Source of the DNA: Progne subis subis
Lineage: Eukaryota; Chordata; Aves; Passeriformes; Hirundinidae
Length of the DNA: 64,000 nucleotides
Direction: 5' to 3'
Assembly (NCBI GenBank): GCA_022316685.1
Contig: JAKJHU010000030.1
Span: forward strand, 17,692,893 to 17,756,892
The notes under the pieces were generated by a model. It made no database searches and was not told the DNA's origin. It saw only the letters and a list, made by a program, of their open reading frames with translations. This document shows, in pieces, positions 48,061 through 59,585 of this stretch (positions are counted from its first letter, which is position 1; every line of letters begins with the position of its first letter). Made by a program: the position numbers and the translations under genes.

Positions 48061-51019
48061 TGGAGAGCCAGGCAGGAGCTGAGTAAGAATTTTCAGGTTG
48101 GGAGTCTCCATCAACCCAAGTATTAAATTAAAAGGATAATTTCTTTTCTGTTTCCTAAAATTTACGTTTTGTGTGAAACATTCCAGTTTATCTCATGCAT
48201 AGCCAGATATTCTGGAAATAAGGAAAAGGTAAGGAGAAATTGTTCTACCCTCCATCTTCTCTGGCTTCTGGAAAAAGACTTATCCCTTGAACAATTCTAG
48301 TTTTGCCTTCTTTCTTTCTGATTCCCATGACATCATTGAAGTGTTGAGAAGTGCAGTAAGAAGCTGAACTGGAGATGTTTATCCCCTTCAGACTTCTGTA
48401 CAGGCTAATAAGGATCATTCAAACGTGATCTGCAGTTAACTATGAGCTGTAAGTGCAGTGCTCTGGTATGTGATTATTTTGCATTAGATGTTGCTGTTTT
48501 GGAGCACATGCTTCTTTCTAGGCCATAGAAAACAACAAACAAGCAATAAACAAACCTTTGAAAGCAACCCAAAAATGTTCTGACAGCAGAAAAAAACGTC
48601 ACATCAAATCTAACAAGGTAAGTTTTAGTGAGAACAAGTGCACTGACTGTTGTAAACTGAAATTCACCGATGAGTGCAGGTTTCATTAATGTTTTTCTTT
48701 TTTTCCTGAGTTCCTACATATTTGAGGAAATTAATATTCAAATTGTAAATATACTTAGTGCATTTGTCCTACTTAGTGCAACAATGATGCAGCTGCTTCA
48801 GAGAAAAGTGTATCCAAGGCTAATCTAATTAAGCTGTGACCCACTGATACTGGTCAGGTGATATTACAGGATATAAAAGGAAAGCAGTTCGTAATCCAGT
48901 CTAAAATCACACACTCAGTTTATAAATTGCCCATGAAAGACTATGGCAGAAAAACGCATAGCAGAACAATGCTACAAAGTAAACATGAGGAGAAAGGTTG
49001 AGTGTTTGATTCTGCTTCTCAAATGGTAGCTAACTTTGAAATGTCCTTATATTTTACAGATTGAACAGATTTTCCACAAGCATTTAGCAGAAATTTTGAA
49101 GAGATGAGTGTGTTTTGCATATACTCATGTACTGATATCTGTGATCAGATTTTGGAAAATGTAGCTGAAATACGCATACAAAAGCTGTCAATTTCCATTG
49201 TACAATTACACAGATTTATCTCTGTGGGACTCCTTGTGACTTCATAAATTCTGCCTTTCTCTCTATTAATAACCCTGAGAGAGGATCTGGGGAAACAAAA
49301 TAAGCAGGGAAAAAATTAATTCACAGAACTGCCTAGGATTGGAAAGGTAGAGGGAAAAGAATGAGCTTATCCAGTCTTAGTATTGCCCTCTTCAAGTTTA
49401 TTTCTAAATGACTTTTAAAGTTTTATTTAATATGCATAATTAGGACTCGGTTCCTCAAGGTACCCCTTATATACGTGATTTAGTGATGAGAATAGTATTA
49501 CTGACTCAGGTGGAATTTGCTCACGTGAATGAAGAGTACAAAGGCAGAGGATTAAAATCCAGAGTACGTGTGTAGCTTACATAATTTCAGGCCTGTCAAA
49601 ATTAATGTCTATTTTATCATCTGCCTATGTTACATAACACGAAGGAGCTCTGAGTTGTTTGTTCTTTCCCATATGCCTGAAACACATTTGTGGTCTTTGA
49701 AATTTTGTATTGCATACAGTGTTACCCAGGAAAAAGTAAAAATTAATGAAATACAAATAAAACTTTCATTTTGGGGAATGTCAGAGACAAACACTACCCC
49801 CATCATGGTGTCTGGCCAGGCCCACAAACCTATGCACTGCACTTTTTTATTAGTAAGACCTTTAATTTCTCCTTTGCTTCCTGATCCAGTCTTTAATCAG
49901 TACCAGTGCAGCCTTTACTGAAGTCATGGTATCAGTCCCTTTTTCATGCTTCCCCTCAAGCTGAGCAGCAGCACATTCCTCAGCATTTCAGGCGGGAGTC
50001 GGTTGGGTTTAAGAGTGATTGTATTCCCCCAGAAACACTCAGCACTTAGCAAGATTGAAATTAGTCAGTCTATGTTTGGGTTTTTGTTCTTGTTACTTTA
50101 AGAAAATCTAGTTTCAAGCCTTTCTCCTTCACCATTTTCTGGGATAATAGGGAAGAAAAATTAGGTGACATTAAGTGTTACTGCAAGAAAAAAAGGTAAA
50201 CAGAGAGAATTATTTGTATTCATGATAATGCATGAAAACTACAACAGAGAACCAGGCAGCAGGATTGCATACTGTATGCAGCACTACTAATGGTTTCACC
50301 TGCTTGTGAACAAGCTTATCAGTGAAAATTAAATTAAGAGTTTAAGGGAAAACACATCAAAGCACTTAATTTTCCTTTTGTGTAAACGGTTGTAACTTTA
50401 TGAGATTAGACAGATGCATGGTTGACTTACATCTTTGTGGCTGAGGAGAGGTCACAATCATTTTGCCCATGGATGCTACTGGGCACAGTACTGATTTGAC
50501 TACAGACACTTTTCTGTTCAGAACTGAATTTAGTATTTTCCCTGTATGAAATCCTGATTTTAAAAAATCCATAGAAAACCCATTATTTGTGTCATGGTCA
50601 GAGTTTTGCCATCTGTTTTTTTCTTTCATTGCATACTTTAATTCCTGATTTTTGTCTGACGTAAGGATCTATCTGCTTCCTGAGGCAGAGCAAGATGCTT
50701 ACAGATATTGGTACATAATGAAATCGTTCATTTAGTCCTGTAAGGCTTCTTTGAAGAGAAGATGCTATATTTTACCTGAGAAAATAAGCCTTGTGATAAA
50801 ATAGAACGTTTTGCTTGCAGGGGGAAGAAATCTTTGTTGGCCCAAAGATTTCCTACATAACCTTGATGACACGGTCATTTAAATTCCCTGTCTTCTCCTG
50901 CGAAGCAATAGTTCTATATCCTTCATCAGCTGCAAAAGCCCTCATCCTAATGCTCGAGAGGGCTCAGCAATCCTCCGCTAAAAGTAAGGAAATGGGGCAA
51001 CACCAGAAAGCGCTAAAGT
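48061..51019. other. Intron 1 sequence, nothing recognised
   Basis: A+T-rich DNA that changes sharply to CpG-rich at about 51020. Confidence 0.6.
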
Positions 51020-51480
51020 AGGACTGTGCCTCACCCGGGCACCAGGTCCGGCCCTCCGGAGCCCCGGGGCCGAGCCCTGGCCCGCGCTGCCAGGGGCGGC
51101 CCGGGAGGGTGCGGGCCGTGGGGTCGCGGCGGCGGCGGGGCGCGGGGGCGCGGGCGGCTGGGTCCGTGCGGGGCCGCTGGAGGGAGCCCCAGGCCGCGCC
51201 CGCCGCCTTCAGCACCGCGCGGGCGGACAGCGCTCGGGGACCGCGCTCCGCGCATCCCCCGCGCATCCCCCGCGCATCCGCCGCGCATCCGCCGCGCATC
51301 CCCCGCGCATCCCCCGCACCCGAACCAGCGGCTCCACGACCCCTCCGAGCTCCTCTGGCAGCGGGCCGGGAGCCAGCCCCGGGGCAGGGAAGGGTCGGCC
51401 TCTCCCGCAGGGACTGGAGGCAAAGGGCCGAAGCGGCGGGCTATGTTAAGTGGTCCTTGGGCAGGCGGGAGTCGGTGTAA
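51020..51480. promoter_or_regulatory. Isolated intronic CpG island
   Basis: An abrupt block of CpG-rich sequence sits inside A+T-rich intron 1, about 1.8 kb downstream of exon 1. It contains GCC/GGC runs and six tandem copies of an 11-bp unit (51250-51315). Both strands stay open for over 120 codons, as expected for GC-rich DNA, so coding is not implied. On the minus strand it ends in a donor-like GGTGAGG (GT at 51034), so a non-coding or alternative first exon is possible. It could also be an enhancer CpG island. Confidence 0.6.
51250..51315. repeat. 11-bp GC-rich minisatellite, six copies
   Basis: The unit GCGCATCCCCC repeats six times in a row without a gap. Copies 3 and 4 share a single C-to-G change, which suggests that a variant unit was duplicated. 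It lies within the intronic CpG-rich patch. Confidence 0.9.
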
Positions 51481-53255
51481 ATCAACACCGACGTGCGACA
51501 AGCTGCGCGGATCCTGTTAAGGAGGTTTATATATGTAGTTCATGAAGGCAATCATCTGTCTGGTAATCTCTCATTGTGCACTGCTCCAAGGCAGTTCGTT
51601 CACACAACCGGCTGCAAAACGAAGATATTAGTGTCTCTCCTGGGAAATGTCTGTGGGAAATGCGTGTGTTGTGTGTAGCAGTTAAACAGCTGTGATATGG
51701 GTGCGTAATGAGATAGCAGCCCATTACTCATAGCTCCAGGAGAGGACATGGAAGTAAATTAAGAAATCAGCATAACTCACATAGCTTTTGACCCATCACA
51801 AACAGCACCAGCAGTGGATGGGAGTAGGACGCGGTGCGTGGCTGCAGTTCATTCTTCAGCACATCGCCAAGGGTTGGGCAACAACTCTGCCACAGCCTGA
51901 TTGTCTCACATCCACAGGGCTCAGCCAGGCACAACACACCGGGGCAGCTCTTCCCAAAACTGGGTGAGCTCAATGGCTGGGACATGAGGTCTGGCAGCCC
52001 ACAGCTAACAAGTGCATGTAGTAAGCGGATGAGCAGGGGTGGGCAAGGGTTTCAGGAGGACCAGGGTCTAAGGAAGGTAGATGTGTCTCAAGAATCATGG
52101 ATATCAAACTTCCAGGTGCAAGATCAGTCACTTCCCAGGTGCACATCCCAACACTCATGCAAATAACATGCTACCAGCAACAAATTCCTCTGTTTCAGAG
52201 GAATAAACCTGCCTTCCTTTTGGGATTATCTGACAATATCTCCACCCTTTTCTCCCCGATTCCATGGAGCAAGCCAAATGGAGATGATAATCTGCTATGA
52301 CATATTGATAGCACTGATCTGTGACAGTCTGGAAAGGGAGGGAAAAGGAAGCACCAAGTATCTCCAGGATTAAGTTGTCCTAGTGCCCACTGTTTTCTTG
52401 CCTTGTGGGGATATAGGGAGCTTGGTGCATTCTCACTTTTCTGAGGAAGAAGTCATCTGAGTGCGAAGTCAGGTGAGAACTGGTTTTAACCCCTCAGACA
52501 CACCCCGACCAGTGCCTCTCAGCAGTCTGCAATGCACAACACTCCACCATGTAACCAGCACTCTGTCCTGGACCATCACTTATAAGGATTCAGCACAACA
52601 GTGCTTTGCCCTTTGACCACCAGCAGAAAAGGCTTCTTAGTGTCCTCTAAGACAGCCTAGGACTACCCACCAAATCTCCTGGGAGAGTTTTGCTCTGGCT
52701 TCACTGAGGTTTTACTTGTTTCTCCTTGCAAAGGAACAGCATGCTTTGCTCCTGTTTTCCCATAGGTCAGATTAAACTGCCCTTTACGTATAAAAATACC
52801 AGTTCCCCCAGCTGATTCAGAGTTAAAAGGCATGAGCAGTAAAATGGGAACACTGGGAGAGCTTGGCCAAGACAGAGTAATTTCAAACCCCAGACCACTG
52901 CTGAAGTCAGGGAGGGGAATAATAAATGACCCATCCTCCCCACTTGCCCCAGGAGCTTCTCTCACCAGTGCTATTTCAAGGAACAGCAATGTTGAGAATA
53001 TATAAGCGGAGGGGACAGGGTGGTTAGAAAGTGTCCCAAATCCCAGCTTGAGGTGAAACACTGGGCTGGGCAGTGGGTGTCTGAAGAAGAGGAGATAATA
53101 AGGTTGATTTTTGCCTATGATCTCCCCTTCAGGTAATGAACTTCTAAGCGCCTGATTAAAAAGGAAGGGATCTTTTGGGACATCCCCCCCACACCTCCTC
53201 TCACTCAGGGTGATGGAGACAGAGGACTGTTCCCACCATTTTCTCACCACGGTAC
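51481..53255. other. Intron 1 sequence next to exon 1, nothing recognised
   Basis: Moderate GC content between the two CpG-rich patches. The ADCY8 exon 1 donor is at its right edge. Conserved regulatory sequence is plausible but cannot be judged from one genome. Confidence 0.6.
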
Positions 53256-54182
53256 CTGGTTGAGGGAAGTCACGGCAAACCTGGGAATAACCAGCTGCAT
53301 GACGAGCTGCAGGACAGAGGTGACCAGTCCAGCCAGGATGGCCCAGGTGAGTGGCAGCGGGAGCATGCTGTAGGTCGCAAAAAGCGTGAAAAGCACATAG
53401 CCAATGCCGTCCCCAAGGAGGCCACAGCCCAGTCCTGCTGCCAGAATTTGCGTGGCCATGGCCACCCAAGTGACAACACCGCTGTACTGCAGGTAAGTGT
53501 ATGAGGTCGTGTCCTTCCTGACCACCACTAAGGCACAGATCACCACCTCAATGCCAGTGAAGAAGCCCAAGAGGATGCCCTTAATGAGGTCCATGGGAGC
53601 AGACGCCAGGGTCAAGTGGAGGAACAGTAGTGTCAGCTTTGTCAGCACGTCCAGGATGTTCATGACCACCTCAGATTTGCGCCGTTGACCCAAGAAGTAG
53701 CGCTGGTAAAGGCGCTCTAAGTCCCGAGACTTGAAGGAGTTGCGGAGAGTGGGGAAGATCACCCCGCGGTATGTATAGCCCCAGTTGAGGAAGAAGTCGG
53801 AGTTGCTGGGGGCACAGTCCAGGGGCAGAATGCCCAAATCTCCGCTGCTGCTTGTGCCCTCTGGGAAGACTTTGGTGCCGCCGTTGTTGTGGCGCTCGTT
53901 ACCCAAACTCCGTCCTGCCGACTGCCGCCGGAGGTGGTGGTGGTGCGGCGGGTGCGGGTGGTGGTTGGGGCAGCAGGTCTCGTCGGAGCTGAAGCCCTTG
54001 CCCCCGCCGCTGCTGCTGCCGCCGCTGCTGCTGCTGTGTTCCTGGATGAAGCGCTGCTCGGTGATGTGGCGCACGGCCGTCTGCCACAGCAAGCGCTGGG
54101 GTCTGCCGCTGCCGGGGGGAGTCCTGTTGATGGTGTAAAGTTCATCGCTGTCGCTCAGGCACCGCACCTCCGAGAGCTCCAT
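53256..54182 (-). CDS. ADCY8: ADCY8 coding exon 1 (adenylyl cyclase type 8, residues 1-309)
   Basis: This is the first coding exon of the Ca2+/calmodulin-stimulated membrane adenylyl cyclase that makes cAMP from ATP. The start MELSEVRCL, the calmodulin-binding stretch around residues 31-45 ([15 protein letters not shown]), the block [20 protein letters not shown] (about 143-162) and the first five membrane helices (about 173-193, 202-221, 233-252, 259-274, 276-299) match the vertebrate ADCY8 protein I know. A Ser/Gly-rich run (50-61) and a His/Pro-rich run (74-83) fill the variable N-terminal region. The frame is open another 174 codons upstream, but I chose the ATG at 54182 because the family homology starts there and it has G at -3 and +4. 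The exon is 927 nt, ends on a whole codon (Gln309) and is followed by a GTACCG donor at 53255. Catalytic domains are encoded by later exons. Confidence 0.97.
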
Positions 54183-55110
54183 GGCGGTGACTGGCGGGGG
54201 GCAGAGCACCGGCGCGCGGGGAGGGGGGGGGGGCGGGGGGGGGGAAACAGGGGCGGGGGGGCACACACCGTCTTTGGGGAGGGGAGCAAGGGGAGGGATG
54301 GAACGGCGGGAGAGGAGGGAGGGGATGTCGAAGGGCGGGCGGCGGTGGCGGGGTGGCGGTGCGGGGATCACATTTATAGGCAGGTCCCCGTGTCTGGCCG
54401 TGCGGCTGGCGGCGGGGCCGGTTGGCCGCCGGGGTCCGGGGGGCGGCTGCGCCGGCTTAGCGCAGGCGGCCCGAGCCCCGTGCCCGCTGCCGCGGCGCCC
54501 CGCGGAGCCGCATCCCGCGGAGCCCGGCTGCGGCGCGGCCCCGGCGCCCCGGAGGGCTCGGTGCGTGCCCTCCTCGGGGCGGTGCGCGGCGGGGAAACCG
54601 AGCCGCGGGTCCGGAGACGAGGCGGAGGGAGGAGCGGAGCATCTACGGGCGCAGCCCCGCTGCCCGGTGGGCGATACTCGGCCCCATCCGGAGGCCGGAG
54701 GCACGGAGGGGTGGGGGCAGCCGCCTTGCGGAGCCGGTCACAGCGGGCAGCTCCTCCCTCCGGGTATCCCGGGGCTCCGCTCCGAGGTCTGGTGCCCGGG
54801 AGTTGCTGTAATTCCAGCGGCTGCTGTCAGCGGCAGCGCTGAGAGCTCGGGCAGGAGGGGAGAGGCGGCCAGGTCTCGGGAGTCCTCGGTCACGGCGCCA
54901 GAGCCGCCGGCCGGGGGCTGCCCGCCCGCTTTCCCCCGGCGGTGGGGCATGCCCCTGGCTCACGGGGCGCGTCTGCCCGGAGGGGACCCGGGGCTCCCAT
55001 CCATCGCAGACGCTCCGCTTGCTTGGCAACGGAAAAAAAAAAAAAAAAAAAAGAGGGGAAAAAAGAAAGAAAGGAGGTGGGGGAAAAAAAAAAAAATCAC
55101 ATCAAAAGCC

Positions 55111-55141
<31 letters not shown>

Positions 55142-55620
55142 TCGAAAGAGCGGGGAATGAAAATCCCGCCCTAAACTCAGAGCTCTGGGAAGCCAGATGG
55201 GAGTATCCCAACTTCTCCGCTGGCCGGGGTAGGGAGTGCTCCGGCTCAGGGGCTTCCCCGGCGGCAATGAGGAGGAGGAGGAGCAGGAGAAAGGAGAAAG
55301 GGGCGAGGGCAAAGCGCAGGGAGCACGGTGCCTGCGGGGCAGCGGGGAGCTGGCGGCGGGTGCTGTCCCGGAGCCGCGGGGCGAGCACGGCGGAGCCGCC
55401 GCCGCCGCCGCCGGAGTGGAGCTGCGGGCGGGCGGCCCGGGAGGAGGCAGAGCCCGGCGCGGTCAGCTGATGCCCGCCACGTCGGCGGGGTTGCCAGCAC
55501 CCCCCCCCGGCCCGGTTAAAGCAGCCGCAGATGCGGCTCTGGGAGGGGGACGGCGGGCGGGGGTTGCCGTAGAGAAGGTCCCCTGGTCCCACGAGGCTCC
55601 TTCAAGCGTCTCTTAGGTTT
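54183..55620 (-). promoter_or_regulatory. ADCY8: ADCY8 CpG-island promoter and 5' UTR
   Basis: This stretch is dense in G+C and CpG, and the CpG richness continues through exon 1. The part nearest the start codon is C-rich on the transcribed-RNA strand (G-runs on plus at about 54209-54268). Three A-tracts on plus (about 55033-55052, 55085-55097, 55119-55141) interrupt it. A TATAAAT on the minus strand lies at 54378-54372, about 190 nt before the ATG. No perfect palindromic cAMP-response element was seen. The transcription start cannot be fixed from sequence alone. Confidence 0.7.
54372..54378 (-). promoter_or_regulatory. TATA-like heptamer upstream of the ADCY8 start codon
   Basis: The minus strand reads CCTATAAATG here, inside an otherwise very GC-rich CpG island. 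If functional it would place transcription start near 54345 and give a 5' UTR of only about 160 nt. It may equally be chance sequence inside a longer 5' UTR. Confidence 0.3.
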
Positions 55621-56424
55621 CTCTGAGCTGCTCTTCTCTAGGTGCCCCGGACTGCCCCGCCTTGCCGGACAGATGCATCCCTCCACAGGGCTCAGCGAGA
55701 GCTGATGATGCAGCCAGGCATCCCTCTGCCCCGCCACAAGGAAGATCCTCAGGCTTTGCTTGGAGAGAACACACTTGCCCAGGGTGGGGGAGGCCTATGA
55801 ACCCCTTCATCTCAGCCTGAGCAAGTTCACACCCTCTCAGAAAGGTGATGTCACTGCTAGGACTATGGCTCTGACCACCCTGTGTTAAGTGTTTGATGAT
55901 GCTGTCCTGACAGCATTTACATTAAAGACGCTGGAGAAATAACAGAAACCGTCCCATGCACAGAGCCTGGATATAAAGCCACTCCTCATGCCCCATGCTG
56001 GCAAATGAAATTGCTCCTGCTCCTCTGCTTGTGGAATCAGTCTATGCCAGCAAACTTGGATGCATTGTGCATGGTGGCACAGCCTGGAGAGGAATCTTTA
56101 TCTCTCATTCCTCCTCTGCCCAAAGTAAACTTTGTTAAAGTGTCTGAACCCTCTCCTGGGGGAAGGGCTGAAGCCTCCAGTTTGGGAGCTGAAGCAGATA
56201 TAGTCTACACATTAGACTATGGCAAATTCAGGGAGAGGTGTTTTCTATGTGTTTAAAAAGACAAGAGTGATGTCTGCTGAATTCTTCAAGATAAATATGC
56301 AGCTGCATATTCTAACAGCAGCAGTGCGGAGAGAGGCCCTGCCTAGAAGGGAGCTGTGCTACCCCACCAGGAGGTTGCTTTTTGGGAGTTGAGGTGCATA
56401 AAAATGGCATATGATGCCTGACTT
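55621..56424. other. ADCY8 upstream flank, nothing recognised
   Basis: Sequence between the CpG island and the GAA tract, with no recognised gene or repeat. Confidence 0.6.
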
Positions 56425-56574
56425 TTCTTCTTCTTCTTCTTCTTCTTCTTCTTCTTCTTCTTCTTCTTCTTCTTCTTCTTCTTCTTCTTCTTCTTCTTCT
56501 TCTTCTTCTTCTTCTTCTTCTTCTCCTTCTTCTTCTTCTTCTTCTTCTTCTTCTTCTTCTTCTTCTTCTTCTTC
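56425..56574. repeat. (TTC/GAA)50 trinucleotide tract
   Basis: Fifty TTC units sit on plus with one interruption (TCC, unit 34). The minus strand, which is the ADCY8 sense strand, is therefore pure GAA and purine-only. It lies 2.24 kb upstream of the ADCY8 start codon. Such tracts can form triplex DNA. Confidence 0.97.
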
Positions 56575-57299
56575 TCAGGAGGACATGGAGATTTACAGAG
56601 GATTTCACTGATTGTTTCAGTATTTGATTTGGGAACTGTATTTGATTTGGGAACTCACACCAAGTCGCGTGTGTGAGGTGGGTTTTATACAGATATGAGC
56701 AGAGAAAATTCTTGTTCTCCAGAGCCCAGATAAGGAGAGAGTGGCATTTTTGTGAACAGAGATGGGTCTTTCCTGTGGTTCAGCATGACACTGCTAACCT
56801 GGAAAGGGTTAATATTGGTTTCACAATAGTAATAGACACATATACCCTTGCTCCTAGATAAAGCCCATGGAAATTGTAGCATTTCTTCAAGATGAAAACA
56901 ATACTATAAGAAGAGAAATATTATGCAAAACCTTATATATTTCTTTAATGTAAGAAATTATAATTGTTAGTGCTAGTGCCCCAGAGCACAGAATGAAAGC
57001 ATATTTCTCATTCAGATTGCTCAACAGAAATCATGATAAATAAAAGGAAAAGGAAACAAACGTATAATGCAGTTTAAGGAGACACCCATTCAAAAGAGAT
57101 AAGATGAAACTAAGATAGGGACATCCCAGTTCTCTAATGTTACTGTATGCACTGAATCACAGTGCTGGCAGTTTCCTTTGCCTCATGGCAGAGTGAACTC
57201 TCCTTTCATAATTTTTTCCTGTGATAGAGGCTCTGTACCTCCCCAGGCAATCTATTTTTATGCTTCTCCAGCCTTATCATTTTCATATCTAACCTGAAC
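56575..57299. other. Upstream intergenic DNA, nothing recognised
   Basis: A+T-rich, with no gene or repeat family recognised. Confidence 0.6.
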
Positions 57300-57960
57300 A
57301 TTCCTCGCAGCATTCACTAAGCACATCACTTCCTGTCCAGTCCAACATGAACAGAGAGAAGAGATTATCCTGGCAGTAGTCTATACATTTTTAATGAATG
57401 TCTCTTCTATCCATTCCCTCTTCCTCTTCTCATTGCTTAGGCTAAATAATATAATTTCTGTCATTTTCCCCCCACATAGGGCACACTTTTTAGATCTCTG
57501 ATCTTTTTTTGTTTGTTCTTGATTATATACCCTCATTTCATGATTTTATTATCTTTCTTTCTTCCTGCTCTGTGAAATTCATATATCTCAACTTTGTTCT
57601 ACAATGGAAAGTTGTCTTATATCTAGGACTATGTTTTATGATCTGCACTCCTATTTATACATCCTGGGATTTATCTGTCGTCCTCCCTTCACAGGCTTAT
57701 CCAGAACTGATGACCTACTGAAACTTTGCTGTCCTCAAGGCCTGGGCAGGTGTCACTTGCTCCATATGTGCATAACAGCCTACATGAAGTATCTTGCATT
57801 TGCCCTCAATGGAATGCATTGTTTTTTCCACCCTGCATGCCAAATTTGAAATAGAACATGTTGAAAACTAAACCTGTCCTCCTCCATGCCAGCAGCCCTC
57901 CCCAGCTCTGTGCCATCTGTGTGTTTGGTGAGCCTACTCTCTGTTCAGTGGTGATGGCAA
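57300..57960 (-). mobile_element. Possible very old CR1/L3-like LINE
   Basis: Blocks such as TTTTTAGATCTCTGATC, GAAGTATCTTGCATTTGCCC and CTCTGTGCCATCTGTGTGTTTG occur in the order of an old reverse-oriented L3/CR1. Identity is weak and by eye only. Confidence 0.3.
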
Positions 57961-58979
57961 AGCAATGCAGAGCATTTAGGTAACAGTCGGCGTGCTCATT
58001 TCTTGCATGTATTTCTGAGTCAGCCCAGAAGTGCTGGGCACCTTTGTGGAGAGTTACCAAGAAGGGGACAAGATCTAAGTATTGGCACCCACTGCAGCAA
58101 TGCTCTTGGCTCTGCAGAGCAAGGAAGAAGCCTGAGAATCCTGGGGAGCAGAAGAGGGGTGATCCTGCCAAAGCCCTGGTCACCAGTGAAGGCTGGATGA
58201 GCTGGGGGTCCAGCAAGGTAATTTCACACACGCACACGAAGTCCTGTAAGGCCCAAACCCTGTTGGCACTAGATTAATGCTGTGCATTATTCAGTTTTGG
58301 GTGCTACTGGATATTTTTTTGTTGTTTTGTTTTGTTTTGTTTTAATAGAGCTAAAGGACTTGGCAGTGTCACAAAATAACTAAAAGCCATTTAAAAATAA
58401 TACTGTCACTAGAAGGCTTTTGAAGGATGAAAAATCAGGCAGAATTCATTCCTCTTCTGTCACCTGAAAGTTTATGTCACACTCCTCTCCTCCTTCCCCC
58501 TCTCTACCCACAGCAGTAGCTTTTATGTACAATTTAATGTTATGATATTTAATCATGCAAATAATGATCTCATTCACTTTAGTGGGACTATTTATGTCCT
58601 CAGGATTGCAAACATGACACCATGCTCTGCAAAGCCCTCTAGGGTTCTCCAATAAAGATGGCTTAATATCCAAAACATTATGAAGGAACACTTGTGTTAA
58701 TATGCATATTTTTATTTAAATAAATATTTGACAAAGCAATTTAAGAAGGGAAAAGCAAATAATTGGCAGAAAGCCACTGTTTCTGAAATGTGAAACTTGA
58801 GTAATGACAGAAATTGCAGAATATAAGCAAATTAGCTTGGAATTGTCTCTTTACCTGTTTAGTTGTTTGGGTTTTTGTCCCTATAACTCCCTCATTGTTT
58901 TTATTTATTTATTTGTGGGGGTTTTTTCCCCTTTTCTCCTTGGCAACAATTCAACAATTTAAATGTTCTAATACGACTG

Positions 58980-59118
58980 GAAAAAAAAACAAAAAAAAAC
59001 CAAAAACAAAAACAAAAACAAAACACAACACACACACACAAAACAAACAAACAGACAAACAAAACAAAAAACAAAACAAAACAAAAAACCCAAAAAACAA
59101 AACAAAACAAAAAACCAC
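58980..59118. repeat. A-rich low-complexity tract (CAAAA units)
   Basis: About 140 bp of CAAAA/CAAA units with a short CA run. It lies upstream of ADCY8. Confidence 0.85.
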
Positions 59119-59561
59119 CACCTTCTGGCACTGACTGAGTCTTCTTTTAAAAACCCTGTCTATCACTTTCCTTAGATGAATGCATATCCCAACATGATGC
59201 CGTAGAAAAGCAAGCACAAGGCATAAGAGAATGGATTGAAAATTGTAACACTGGTTAGTAAAAGCATACAGACTAATTAATGAAAGCCATGGTAAAAGAA
59301 ATGCAAAGCCTCATGGACTGAAACATCAGAGAGAAAGAGGACAAGGACACATAGCTTAGAAGATGATGGAAAAAATCAACATTTGCTGTGCTTTGCAGAT
59401 AATTTTTTTCAGTATGGTAAAAAGATCAATGAAATATTTTAAAGTTTGTTAGCAATGAATTATTACATACTCCAGTGATACCAAAAAATGGGGAAATAAA
59501 GACAAAAAAAAAAAAAATTATGTCAGAATATAAAGAGACAGGATATGGTGTTTTTGTGGAT

Positions 59562-59585
59562 TTTTTTTTTTTTTTTTTTTTTTTT
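59562..59585. repeat. Poly(T) tract, 24 nt
   Basis: A short pure T run on plus, with an A13 run about 50 bp before it. Confidence 0.85.

Larger units (their letters stand above)
22659..53255 (-). other. ADCY8: ADCY8 intron 1 (about 30.6 kb)
   Basis: The intron is bounded by a GT donor at 53255-53254 and an AG acceptor at 22660-22659, and both flanking exons are in phase 0. It contains CR1 copies in both orientations, one solo LTR, an isolated CpG-rich patch near 51.0-51.5 kb and assorted simple repeats. No other coding exon was recognised on either strand. Large first introns are usual for this gene in vertebrates. Confidence 0.93.

Noticed and set aside
51250..51315. Possible CRISPR-like array
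   Set aside because: Units of 11 bp abut directly with no spacers, in an avian genome. It is a minisatellite.
51026..51520. Open frames of 120-160 codons on both strands in the intronic CpG patch
   Set aside because: Open in several frames at once because of GC richness. No recognisable domain, so kept only as a CpG feature.
52663..53469. 268-codon minus-strand frame overlapping exon 1
   Set aside because: Out of frame with ADCY8 in exon 1 and continues into intron with no homology.
54183..54704. N-terminal extension of the ADCY8 protein
   Set aside because: Sequence is low-complexity Pro/Ala/Arg, the family's N-terminus starts at the ATG at 54182, and that ATG has a good initiation context.
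53889..54842. Long open frame on plus (317 codons) opposite ADCY8 exon 1
   Set aside because: Ala/Gly/Arg/Val-rich shadow of GC-rich coding sequence and 5' UTR. No homology recognised.
54181..55119. Long open frame on plus (312 codons) opposite the ADCY8 5' UTR
   Set aside because: Gly/Arg-rich composition that ends in a poly-Lys run from an A-tract. It is an artefact of the CpG island.
56312..56611. Poly-Arg (minus) and poly-Ser (plus) open frames
   Set aside because: Translation of the TTC/GAA trinucleotide tract.
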